Assembly: GCA_913049615.1 (NCBI GenBank)
Contig: CAJWZI010000150.1
Location: 1 to 5,250, forward strand
DNA length: 5,250 nucleotides
Reading direction: 5' to 3'
Origin: an uncultured Alphaproteobacteria bacterium
Lineage (GTDB): Bacteria > Pseudomonadota > Alphaproteobacteria > GCA-2731375
A program made the translations under genes and the position numbers. The notes under the pieces were generated by a model. The model was not told the DNA's origin. It saw only the letters and a program-made list of their open reading frames with translations, and searched no databases. This document shows, piece by piece, positions 1 through 5,250 of the stretch; the stretch's first letter is position 1; every line of letters starts with the position of its first letter.

Positions 1-758
1 CCGCCCCTACCATGTATCGCACCCTAACCGGCCTGGTGGCGGATATATCTGTTCCGAGCCTACGGATTTGCAATTCCGCCGGTGAGTTTTTACCTAAAAC
101 TACCTGGGAGGACTGGCATAACACGACAGGCTTGCCTATCCATGACGGCATCGGCACCACCGAAATGCTACATACCTTCATCGCCGGCAGGGGCCAGGCA
201 ATTCGCCCGGGTGCGACCGGGCAGACTATACCGGGTTTCGAAGCTACAGTTCTTGACGAAGCGGGGCACAAAGCACCCGTTGGCAAAATTGGCCGCCTGG
301 CGGTACGCGGGCCCACGGGCTGCCGGTACTTGGCCAATCCTGATCATCAAGCCCGCTACTCAATAAACGGCTGGAACTTAACCGGCGACAGTTATCTGCT
401 AGATGAAGACGGCTATTTCTGGTATCAGGCGCGCACCGACGACATGATCATATCCGCTGGCTACAACATTTCCGGCCCTGAAATCGAGGCGGTACTGATG
501 GAACACAGGTCTGTTGCCGATTGCGCCGTTGTCGCCAGTCCCGATCCTGAACGGGGCCAAATTGTAAAAGCCTACATCGTCCCTAGCGAGGGCCATAAGC
601 CGGACGGCGATCTAGTACAGGCGTTGCAGGATTACGTTAAATCGGCGATCGCTCCCTACAAATATCCCCGTGCCGTCGAATTCATAGATGCTTTGCCGCG
701 CACGGCCACCGGTAAGATACAACGATTTGTCCTGCGCCAGCTTGCAAGGTCTAACTGA
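1..758 (+). CDS. 2-aminobenzoate-CoA ligase-like AMP-dependent acyl/aryl-CoA synthetase, C-terminal part (5' end outside window)
   Basis: This is the C-terminal part of an ANL-superfamily (acyl-CoA synthetase) enzyme, which activates a carboxylate as acyl-AMP and then as acyl-CoA in the cytoplasm. The frame is open back to the window edge, and an Ala-Pro-Thr precedes the first Met at 12, so that Met is internal. Counting from it, I see the A5 motif DGIGTTEM (45-52), the A7 aspartate in TGD (124-126), the hinge region YQARTDDMI (138-146), the A8 motif GYNISGPEIE (150-159) and the A10 motif PRTATGKIQR (229-238), whose Lys235 is the usual adenylation lysine. Segments such as GPTGCRYL, GWNLTGD and IAPYKYPRAVEF match, from memory, the 2-aminobenzoate-CoA ligase branch more closely than generic benzoate-CoA ligases. 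The substrate is inferred, because the specificity-determining N-terminal part is mostly missing. The gene ends 38 bases before the next gene on the same strand, so an operon is likely. Family call is very secure, substrate moderate. Confidence 0.9.
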   Translation, partial: APTMYRTLTGLVADISVPSLRICNSAGEFLPKTTWEDWHNTTGLPIHDGIGTTEMLHTFIAGRGQAIRPGATGQTIPGFEATVLDEAGHKAPVGKIGRLAVRGPTGCRYLANPDHQARYSINGWNLTGDSYLLDEDGYFWYQARTDDMIISAGYNISGPEIEAVLMEHRSVADCAVVASPDPERGQIVKAYIVPSEGHKPDGDLVQALQDYVKSAIAPYKYPRAVEFIDALPRTATGKIQRFVLRQLARSN

Positions 759-796
759 CCCTTGTCGTCGAAGCGGTGCCATGATAGCGAACAGAC

Positions 797-1639
797 ATGA
801 AAAATGAACAACAGGACGTCGCCAACCGCAATACGCCCCGTTCTTTGAACGAGAAGGCCAGAGGCGTCGTCGTCATTGTCTGCAATTATAGTGACGACAT
901 AAAATTTCATACCAGCCATAGGGCGGGCGACAGGTTCGTCGTAGCGGTCAGAGAAATTTGCGGCGCCGTGCCGTTACTACTCCCAGCCTTGGGCTTCGGC
1001 GCCGATACGGATACTTTGCTGGACAATATTGACGGAGTGATACTCACCGGTGGAGCATCGAACGTCCACCCGCGTCACTACGACGGCGGAGAACCCCGAG
1101 ATAAAACTTTGTTAGATGAACGTCGGGATGGCATAGCCCTGGAAGTAAGCCGCGCCTGTGTTGAACGCAACGTTCCTCTGTTTGGCATTTGCCGAGGCAT
1201 CCAAGAACTTAATGTGGCCTTAGGGGGCAGCCTGCATCAGTATGTGCACGAACAACCCAATCACTTCGACCACCGTCGGCCACGGGAAATGCCGATGGAG
1301 GTGCAATTGGGCGCTCGACAAAGGATCACACTGACGCCGGGAGGGCTTTTACAGGATCTCGCCAATGGTGCTCGTCAAATCATGGTCAATTCCCTGCACG
1401 CCCAGGGAATTGACCGTTTGGCGGACCCTCTAGAGGTGGAGGCAGTAGCGGATGACGGCTCTATTGAGGCGGTACGCGTCAAACATTCGCCCACTTTCTC
1501 CATTGGCGTTCAATGGCATGCTGAATTCCGAACCCAGGACCACGATCTTTACAATGCCCTTTTCCGCGCCTTTGGCGATGCAGTTGCGGAGCATTATCTG
1601 AACCGCACTAAGAGTGCCGCCATGGAACGGGTAGCTTGA
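797..1639 (+). CDS. Peptidase C26 / gamma-glutamyl-gamma-aminobutyrate hydrolase-like (PuuD-type) class I glutamine amidotransferase
   Basis: This is a 280-residue cytoplasmic hydrolase of the class I glutamine amidotransferase fold, peptidase C26 group. Characterised relatives hydrolyse gamma-glutamyl amides, such as gamma-glutamyl-GABA in putrescine breakdown. Visible motifs are TGGASNVHP (84-92), the nucleophile elbow FGICRGIQELN (129-139, Cys132), NSLHAQGIDRL (198-208) and GVQWHAEF (237-244), giving a complete Cys132-His241-Glu243 triad. It is a stand-alone hydrolase domain with no synthetase domain attached. ATG at 797 is the first good start, with no strong ribosome binding site. The roughly 20 residues before the first beta strand (GVVVIVCNY) are extra compared with typical relatives, and TTG at 845 is an alternative start. 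The stop overlaps the next gene's TTG by 4 bases. No polyamine gene is visible. Beside arylamine genes it may instead remove a gamma-glutamyl group from an arylamine adduct, which is inference only. Family very secure, substrate unknown. Confidence 0.92.
   Translation: MKNEQQDVANRNTPRSLNEKARGVVVIVCNYSDDIKFHTSHRAGDRFVVAVREICGAVPLLLPALGFGADTDTLLDNIDGVILTGGASNVHPRHYDGGEPRDKTLLDERRDGIALEVSRACVERNVPLFGICRGIQELNVALGGSLHQYVHEQPNHFDHRRPREMPMEVQLGARQRITLTPGGLLQDLANGARQIMVNSLHAQGIDRLADPLEVEAVADDGSIEAVRVKHSPTFSIGVQWHAEFRTQDHDLYNALFRAFGDAVAEHYLNRTKSAAMERVA
1384..1415. repeat. Perfect 13-bp inverted repeat, 6-base loop, inside the peptidase C26 gene
   Basis: The left arm is GGTCAATTCCCTG (1384-1396), the loop is cacgcc (1397-1402) and the right arm is CAGGGAATTGACC (1403-1415). 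The arms are exact reverse complements. Just outside them, T1383/G1416 could form a wobble pair in RNA and A1382/T1417 pair again. The repeat covers the codons for the conserved peptide V-N-S-L-H-A-Q-G-I-D, so part of it is protein-constrained. No T-run follows, so it is not a standard intrinsic terminator. It could form an mRNA hairpin or bind a dimeric protein as DNA, or it could be coincidence. Confidence 0.9.
1624..1631 (+). promoter_or_regulatory. Possible ribosome binding site for the TTG start of the DHDPS-family gene
   Basis: GGAACGGG ends four bases before the TTG at 1636, inside the last codons of the preceding gene. It is a partial match to the anti-16S consensus. Together with the TTGA stop/start overlap, it suggests translational coupling. 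The competing start, ATG at 1681, has a purine-rich GCGGGAA stretch just upstream, so the choice is not settled by this site alone. Confidence 0.35.
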
Positions 1640-2607
1640 AATACACCAAGGCAGATGCCAAGCAATATGCGCGGGAAAACATGCGCGGCATCTGGGCCGC
1701 GGCCCTGACACCGTTCGCCGACGACTATTCAATAGATGAAATCGGCTTTCGCCGTAACATTCGGCATTGGATCGATGAACTAGAAATTGACGGTCTATTC
1801 ATATCCGGCAAACAAGGCGAATTCTTTTCTATGTCGCTATCGGAGCGCAAACTGACCTTCGACATCGCCGTGGAGGAAACCCGAGGCAAGGGCTCGGCTA
1901 TATTGTCCTGTTCCGATCAGAACATAGACATTGTTCTGGATTTGGCCCGCCATGCCCAGAGGATAGGCGGCGATTATATTGTGGTACACGCCCCCGTGCT
2001 GCATTTTGTCACCGACCACGACGAAATTCTCTACCAGTACTACAAATATATCTCAGAGCAGGTGGATATTGGTATCGCCATGTGGAGCCATCCCGATAGC
2101 GGCTATCTCATGAGTCCTGAGCTCTGCGCCCGCATCTCGGAGTTGCCCAATATTGTCGCTATTAAATACAGCGTTCCTCGAGAAAACTACGCCAGGCTCA
2201 CGGAACTTGCCGGAGAAAAGTTAATCGTTTCGACCGCATCGGAAGACGTGTGGTTCGACAACATCGAGCAACTGGGCTGGAGACTTTATCTTTGTTCATC
2301 GCCCCCATATTTAATTCAAACGAAATTTGACAAACGCATGCGCCAATATACAGATCTTGCTTTTGCTGGAAAATTTGAGCAGGCGCGTAAGATACGAGAC
2401 AGCCTTGAACCTGTCCGGCAAGCCTTAAAGGCCACGCGGCCTAAGGGAAAACCGCAAGCGCAACAAAAATATTGGCAAGAGCTTTTAGGTCAGGCTGGCG
2501 GCACGGTACGCCGACCCATGCTGCCCCTGACAACGGCGGAAAGGGTAGCCATCCGCACAGCCTTTGAATTTTGCGGGCTTAAACCAGGCGCGGAAGCCGC
2601 GGAATAG
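1636..2607 (+). CDS. Dihydrodipicolinate synthase / N-acetylneuraminate lyase family protein with atypical active site
   Basis: This is a class I (Schiff-base) aldolase-type TIM barrel of the DapA/NanA family, 323 residues against about 290-300 for DapA itself. The lysine is clear: VAIKYSV, Lys177. The substrate loop, usually GTTGE, reads GKQGE (58-62). The segment that carries the catalytic Tyr in DapA (YNVP) reads WSHP (150-153), so Trp replaces that Tyr. The second DapA tyrosine region (after the 'TPYY' strand) is also not conserved here (HAPVLHF, 118-124). Lysine biosynthesis is therefore unlikely. The family also contains aldolases, hydratase-aldolases and dehydratases acting on 2-oxo acids, including aromatic-degradation enzymes, so a lyase acting on a ring-cleavage or side-chain intermediate is plausible but inferred. 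The TTG start at 1636 overlaps the previous stop. ATG at 1681 (MRGIWAAALTPF) is the alternative and would cost 15 residues. The fold starts around GIWAAALTPF either way. Family secure, function unknown. Confidence 0.9.
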   Translation: MKYTKADAKQYARENMRGIWAAALTPFADDYSIDEIGFRRNIRHWIDELEIDGLFISGKQGEFFSMSLSERKLTFDIAVEETRGKGSAILSCSDQNIDIVLDLARHAQRIGGDYIVVHAPVLHFVTDHDEILYQYYKYISEQVDIGIAMWSHPDSGYLMSPELCARISELPNIVAIKYSVPRENYARLTELAGEKLIVSTASEDVWFDNIEQLGWRLYLCSSPPYLIQTKFDKRMRQYTDLAFAGKFEQARKIRDSLEPVRQALKATRPKGKPQAQQKYWQELLGQAGGTVRRPMLPLTTAERVAIRTAFEFCGLKPGAEAAE

Positions 2608-2620
2608 GCTAAAAAAAGTG

Positions 2621-3190
2621 ATGACCGCACATCCCATATTGAAAGCATTTAATTTCGAGGCTTGGATTGATGAGAACCAACACCACTTGAAGCCGCCTGT
2701 GAGCAACAAGATGTTGCATACGGATACCGGCATGATTGTCATGGTCGTCGGCGGTCCGAATGCAAGGGTAGATTTTCACGATGACCCAGTGGAAGAGTGG
2801 TTTTTTCAGTATAGGGGCAACATGATCTTAAAAATTGCCGAGGGCGGCCGGATTTATGATGTTCCGATCCGCGAAGGCGAAGTATTTTTCCTCCCGGCCC
2901 ATGTCCGCCACGCACCGCAACGGCCAGAACCTGGCTCTATAGGGATCGTGGTGGAAAGCCCCCGCATGTTTGGCATGAAGGAGGCGTTCGAATGGTACTG
3001 TTTCGAATGCGAGGCGCTAGTGCACCGGGCGGAAGGCGCCCTTACATCGGCCGTCGGCATTGTCAGTCAATTGCCCGACTTCTATAACGAATTTCACAAC
3101 AATGAAACGGCGCGCACCTGCCCTAACTGCGGTATTGTGCACCCTGGAAAGGGCGCTCCACCCGAAGGCTGGGTCACAACCCTGGTTTGA
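2621..3190 (+). CDS. 3-hydroxyanthranilate 3,4-dioxygenase
   Basis: This extradiol cupin dioxygenase uses Fe(II) and O2 to open 3-hydroxyanthranilate to 2-amino-3-carboxymuconate semialdehyde, which then goes to quinolinate (NAD synthesis) or is decarboxylated for catabolism. The 189-residue protein aligns by eye with the Cupriavidus metallidurans enzyme with a constant offset of two residues. Its iron ligands are His53, Glu59 and His97, and its substrate-binding residues are Arg49, Arg101 and Glu112. The C-terminal rubredoxin-like metal site typical of bacterial enzymes is present as CxxC at 127/130 (WYCFEC) and 167/170 (CPNC). It is about 15 residues longer than that enzyme because of a tail ending GWVTTLV. 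The start at ATG 2621 fits the family N-terminus. GTG at 2618 is directly in frame ahead of it and equally possible, and ATG 2564 would overlap the upstream gene with unrelated sequence. A GGAATAGG stretch lies upstream at 2601-2608. It follows the DHDPS-family gene by 13 bases and is the last gene of the plus-strand run. Confidence 0.95.
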   Translation: MTAHPILKAFNFEAWIDENQHHLKPPVSNKMLHTDTGMIVMVVGGPNARVDFHDDPVEEWFFQYRGNMILKIAEGGRIYDVPIREGEVFFLPAHVRHAPQRPEPGSIGIVVESPRMFGMKEAFEWYCFECEALVHRAEGALTSAVGIVSQLPDFYNEFHNNETARTCPNCGIVHPGKGAPPEGWVTTLV

Positions 3191-3208
3191 CACTCACTTT
3201 CGGCCAAA

Positions 3209-3221
3209 CCGCCTTAGGCGG
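3209..3221. terminator. Small GC-rich hairpin between convergent genes, possible weak bidirectional terminator
   Basis: CCGCC-TTA-GGCGG forms a 5-bp GC stem with a 3-base loop, 19 bases after the dioxygenase stop and in the 95-base gap (3191-3285) between two converging genes. The position is right for a terminator. On the plus strand no T-run follows, and on the minus strand only TTTGG follows, so it is not a canonical intrinsic terminator. The rest of the gap shows nothing recognisable. Confidence 0.3.
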
Positions 3222-3285
3222 CGACTCGCTCGGTGTCGTAGTAAAAGAGATTAGGCGCTTCATCCACATGCGAAAGGTAAGGAAT

Positions 3286-4833
3286 TCAATTTTTTGCCTT
3301 ATTCAACATGAAAGCGGGCACTAGGGCACAGAGAAATACCGCCGCTATTATCATGAAACCGTCGCGAAACCCCAAGGCATTGGCCTGGGCTGCAATGACG
3401 AGACCTAGAAAATGCAATGACCCCGGTTGCAACAATGCATCGGAGGCACCGCCCTGGGACAACAGATCCATGATTCGGCTCAAAACCTCTCGACTGAGGG
3501 CATTATCTGGCGTTTGAGTCGCCGTCAGGTCATAGGCATGATACTCCCGGCGTTGCTCCATGAAGGCCACCAACAGATTGACGCCGAAAGCTCCACCCAT
3601 AAGACGTGTAAAATTGATGGTGCCGGAACCATTATTGAGCTTGTCCGGCGGCAAAGCGCTAAGCGCTGAGACGTTGATCGCCGGCAGCATGATGCTTTGC
3701 CCGATGCGACCGATAATCACATAAAATGCCAGGATATAGAACGCGGTGTCCACACTGGTGGTTTGCAACAAAGCCGCACCCAGAGCAAACAACAGCAAAC
3801 CCACCACCACCAGATATCGCGCGGAAAAAGTATCCACTAAGCGGCCCGCGATCGGGAAAAATACCATCACCACCAGACCGGCGGGCGCCGTCACCATACC
3901 CGAGGCCGTGGGTGTAAAACTTTGCACGGTTTGTACAAACACCGGAATAATATAAGTGGATGCAAAATTTCCGGCACCAAAGACGAACCCTAGAGCTGCC
4001 GCCGCTGCGAATTGTTTGTGCGTAAAAACAGAAAAATCCAGGATTGGAGCCGGCGCCCGCAATTGTGAAATGACAAAGGCGGCGGAAAGTCCAATACCAG
4101 CAAACCCCAGAAATAGAATTTTGTCGGACAACCAGCCGTCCCTATGGCCGTTTGCAATGGCGGTCATCATGCAGATAATGGCACAGACCACCAAGGCATA
4201 ACCTGCCCAATCAAACGGTAAACGCTCAGTATCACGCTCGCGGACCGGCATGAAGATGCTGCCCAGAAATATTGCTAGGCCGGCAATGGGTAACGGAATG
4301 AAAAATAGATGCCGCCAGCTTGAGGCATCAATGGTAAGGCCGCCCACCACGGGTCCCATTATCGGCGCAAGCATAATTCCCATGCCGTAAATAGCGAGAG
4401 CCAGTCCCCGCTTTTGTGCCGGGAAGACCCTAAATATGGTCACCATGGCAATGGGCTGCACCACACCGGCAGCTATGCCCTGCAAGGTGCGAGAGAAGAT
4501 CAGGATATCGATATTCGGGGCCCAGGCACCTAAAATGGAACCAAAAAAGAACAACGCCACGGCGCCGATGTATCCCCCCCGCGGGCCGACCAGAGACATC
4601 ACCCAGGCGCCAAGTAGTTGACTGGCAGTCATGGCCGCAAGGAAAGCAGTCGACATCCATTGAGCGTCGCTCTGGCCGACACCAAAAGTGCCCATAATCG
4701 ATGGCACCGCGACATTCACCATGGTGGACGCGAGGATCATTGTCATCGCGGCCGTCATCCCTGTCAGGGTGACAATCCATCGGTATGCAGGGCCATAACG
4801 CGCCAATAATGTATCGATATTTTCCGTTGCCAC
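3286..4833 (-). CDS. MFS transporter, DHA2 (EmrB/QacA-type, 14-TMS) family
   Basis: This is a 515-residue inner-membrane major facilitator, most like proton-driven DHA2 drug exporters. Hydrophobic segments run through almost the whole length, compatible with 14 helices. Family marks are QWMSTAFL (58-65), motif B-like SRTLQGIAAG (114-123), the antiporter motif C region GMGIMLAPIMGPVVGG (150-165), WRHLFFIPLPIAG (173-185), a second motif A-like loop GRLVDTFSARY (330-340) and NFTRLMGGAFGVN (407-419). The first motif A loop (GPRGGYIG, 83-90) is weakly conserved, with no acidic residue at the usual place. The long polar stretch at about 426-470 fits the loop before the last helix of DHA2 proteins. 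The start is GTG at 4833, because an in-frame TAG lies 15 bases upstream. It converges on the arylamine operon. Export of an aromatic intermediate or antimicrobial, or uptake of the substrate, is guesswork from position. No periplasmic adaptor (EmrA) gene is visible in this window. Confidence 0.93.
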   Translation of the reverse strand: MATENIDTLLARYGPAYRWIVTLTGMTAAMTMILASTMVNVAVPSIMGTFGVGQSDAQWMSTAFLAAMTASQLLGAWVMSLVGPRGGYIGAVALFFFGSILGAWAPNIDILIFSRTLQGIAAGVVQPIAMVTIFRVFPAQKRGLALAIYGMGIMLAPIMGPVVGGLTIDASSWRHLFFIPLPIAGLAIFLGSIFMPVRERDTERLPFDWAGYALVVCAIICMMTAIANGHRDGWLSDKILFLGFAGIGLSAAFVISQLRAPAPILDFSVFTHKQFAAAAALGFVFGAGNFASTYIIPVFVQTVQSFTPTASGMVTAPAGLVVMVFFPIAGRLVDTFSARYLVVVGLLLFALGAALLQTTSVDTAFYILAFYVIIGRIGQSIMLPAINVSALSALPPDKLNNGSGTINFTRLMGGAFGVNLLVAFMEQRREYHAYDLTATQTPDNALSREVLSRIMDLLSQGGASDALLQPGSLHFLGLVIAAQANALGFRDGFMIIAAVFLCALVPAFMLNKAKN

Positions 4834-4838
4834 GCCGG

Positions 4839-4845
4839 CCCTTAC
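4839..4845 (-). promoter_or_regulatory. Ribosome binding site supporting the GTG start of the MFS transporter
   Basis: On the minus strand, GTAAGGG lies five bases before the GTG at 4833-4831. It is a reasonable AAGG-type Shine-Dalgarno sequence at good spacing. With the in-frame stop at 4848-4846, it fixes GTG as the start. Confidence 0.55.
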
Positions 4846-4890
4846 CTATCAATACATCAAACAGGGCACGCGGATCACAGCCCCGGTTTG

Positions 4891-4919
4891 TTCATAGTCT
4901 GAAAAGATTAATTTATCAC
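4891..4919 (-). promoter_or_regulatory. Weak sigma70-like promoter candidate with overlapping near-palindrome, upstream of the MFS gene
   Basis: Reading the minus strand, GTGATA (4919-4914, 4 of 6 against TTGACA) and TATGAA (4896-4891, 4 of 6 against TATAAT) are separated by exactly 17 bases. The spacer and -35 overlap an A/T-rich near-palindrome, GATAAATTAATC (4917-4906), in which 10 of 12 positions are symmetric and which could be an operator half-site pair. This is the most A/T-rich part of the 110-base gap between the class V enzyme and the transporter. Both hexamers are weak matches, so this is only a candidate. Confidence 0.25.
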
Positions 4920-4943
4920 GCCGGAGGACGAAGGGGAAATCGG

Positions 4944-5250
4944 CTAGATCATGCGGCCCAGGGCCTCAAACAACCGATCCACATCTGAATTGGTATTATA
5001 GAGGTGAGGTGATATGCGCAGGGTGCCTTTACGCTGACTGATATAGACTCGATCGGCTTGAAGACGTTCGATCAGACCATTCGGCAACCCAATGGGACAG
5101 CGCAGCCCGATGATGTGCGGCGCGCGAGCAGCTTCCGGCGTCGGCCATAACCCCAGTTCCCGTGCCCGCGTGGCGATTTCGCCGGTCTTTTGTCGCAGCG
5201 TGGCCGCGATAGACGTCGGTTGCCAAGCTTGGATTTGTTCCAAGGCAGCG
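4944..5250 (-). CDS. Class V aminotransferase-fold PLP enzyme, C-terminal fragment (5' end outside window)
   Basis: About 101 C-terminal residues of a fold-type I, class V PLP enzyme are visible, ending at a TAG at 4946-4944. The frame is open to the window edge. The TTG at 5243 is an internal Leu codon, and Ala-Ala precedes it. The recognisable part is APHIIGLRCP followed by a YISQRKGTLRISPHLYNT segment (the LRISPHLYNT core at 4992-5021) and DVDRLFEAL. This is the C-terminal small domain shared by the isopenicillin N epimerase/cysteine desulfurase-like branch, where the Arg of LRIS is expected near the substrate carboxylate. The PLP-binding lysine lies outside the window. It does not resemble, as I recall it, the C-terminus of canonical kynureninase, although kynureninase would fit the neighbourhood. 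It is on the same strand as the MFS gene, 110 bases upstream, so co-transcription is possible but not required. Family secure, reaction unknown. Confidence 0.85.
   Translation of the reverse strand, partial: AALEQIQAWQPTSIAATLRQKTGEIATRARELGLWPTPEAARAPHIIGLRCPIGLPNGLIERLQADRVYISQRKGTLRISPHLYNTNSDVDRLFEALGRMI

Noticed and set aside
205..222. 6-bp inverted repeat GCCCGG/CCGGGC in the ligase gene
   Set aside because: A six-base GC stem is expected by chance in coding DNA of this composition, and no other signal is attached to it.
1430..1732. 100-codon open frame on the minus strand
   Set aside because: It lies antisense across the junction of two well-supported plus-strand genes and has no recognisable domain or ribosome binding site.
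1636..2607. Calling the lyase DapA (lysine biosynthesis)
   Set aside because: The GTTGE motif and the catalytic tyrosine segments of DapA are replaced, and the context is aromatic-amine catabolism.
2564..2620. Longer version of the dioxygenase starting at ATG 2564
   Set aside because: The extra 19 residues overlap the end of the upstream gene, do not resemble the family, and the homologous N-terminus begins near ATG 2621.
2485..2742. 85-codon open frame on the minus strand across the lyase/dioxygenase junction
   Set aside because: It is antisense to two clear genes and its translation has no family-like pattern.
3027..3041. GGGCG/CGCCC 5-bp stem inside the dioxygenase gene
   Set aside because: It is too short and in coding sequence, so most likely chance.
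4430..4852. 140-codon open frame on the minus strand
   Set aside because: It overlaps the transporter's N-terminal half on the same strand in another frame. Its composition is rich in Arg, His, Cys and Asp, with no recognisable motif, so it is a shadow of the transporter gene.
5241..5243. TTG at 5243 as the start of a 99-residue protein on the minus strand
   Set aside because: The frame continues open to the window edge and the content is clearly the C-terminal domain of a much longer class V enzyme.

Overview
The window looks like part of a bacterial aromatic-amine catabolic locus. It has tightly packed genes, GTG and TTG starts, a 4-base stop/start overlap and no introns. Base composition appears moderately G+C-rich by eye. 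The protein types suggest a proteobacterium, but nothing in 5.25 kb fixes the taxon. No RNA genes, insertion sequences, CRISPR arrays or phage genes were seen.

Left half, plus strand (1-3190): four genes in one direction look like a single operon. They are (i) the C-terminal part of an aryl-CoA ligase that most resembles 2-aminobenzoate (anthranilate)-CoA ligases; (ii) a class I glutamine amidotransferase-like peptidase C26, of the gamma-glutamyl-GABA hydrolase type; (iii) a dihydrodipicolinate synthase/N-acetylneuraminate lyase (DHDPS/NAL) family lyase with a conserved Schiff-base lysine but an altered active site, beginning with a TTG that overlaps the preceding stop; and (iv) a 3-hydroxyanthranilate 3,4-dioxygenase with its complete iron site and its rubredoxin-like CxxC pairs. 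The two recognisable ends of the set both act on 2-aminobenzoate-type compounds, so the operon probably handles anthranilate, 3-hydroxyanthranilate or a related arylamine. The two middle genes have no assigned place in the textbook pathways. They are the most likely site of new biochemistry.

Right half, minus strand (3286-5250): a 14-helix DHA2-type MFS transporter converges on the operon across a 95-base gap that contains a small GC-rich hairpin. Upstream of it on the same strand, after a 110-base gap with a weak promoter candidate, is the C-terminal end of a class V PLP enzyme that runs off the window. The transporter may move the substrate or a toxic intermediate of the pathway, but this rests only on position.

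The most striking non-coding signal is a perfect 13-bp inverted repeat with a 6-base loop inside the peptidase C26 gene (1384-1415), centred on a conserved motif of the protein.
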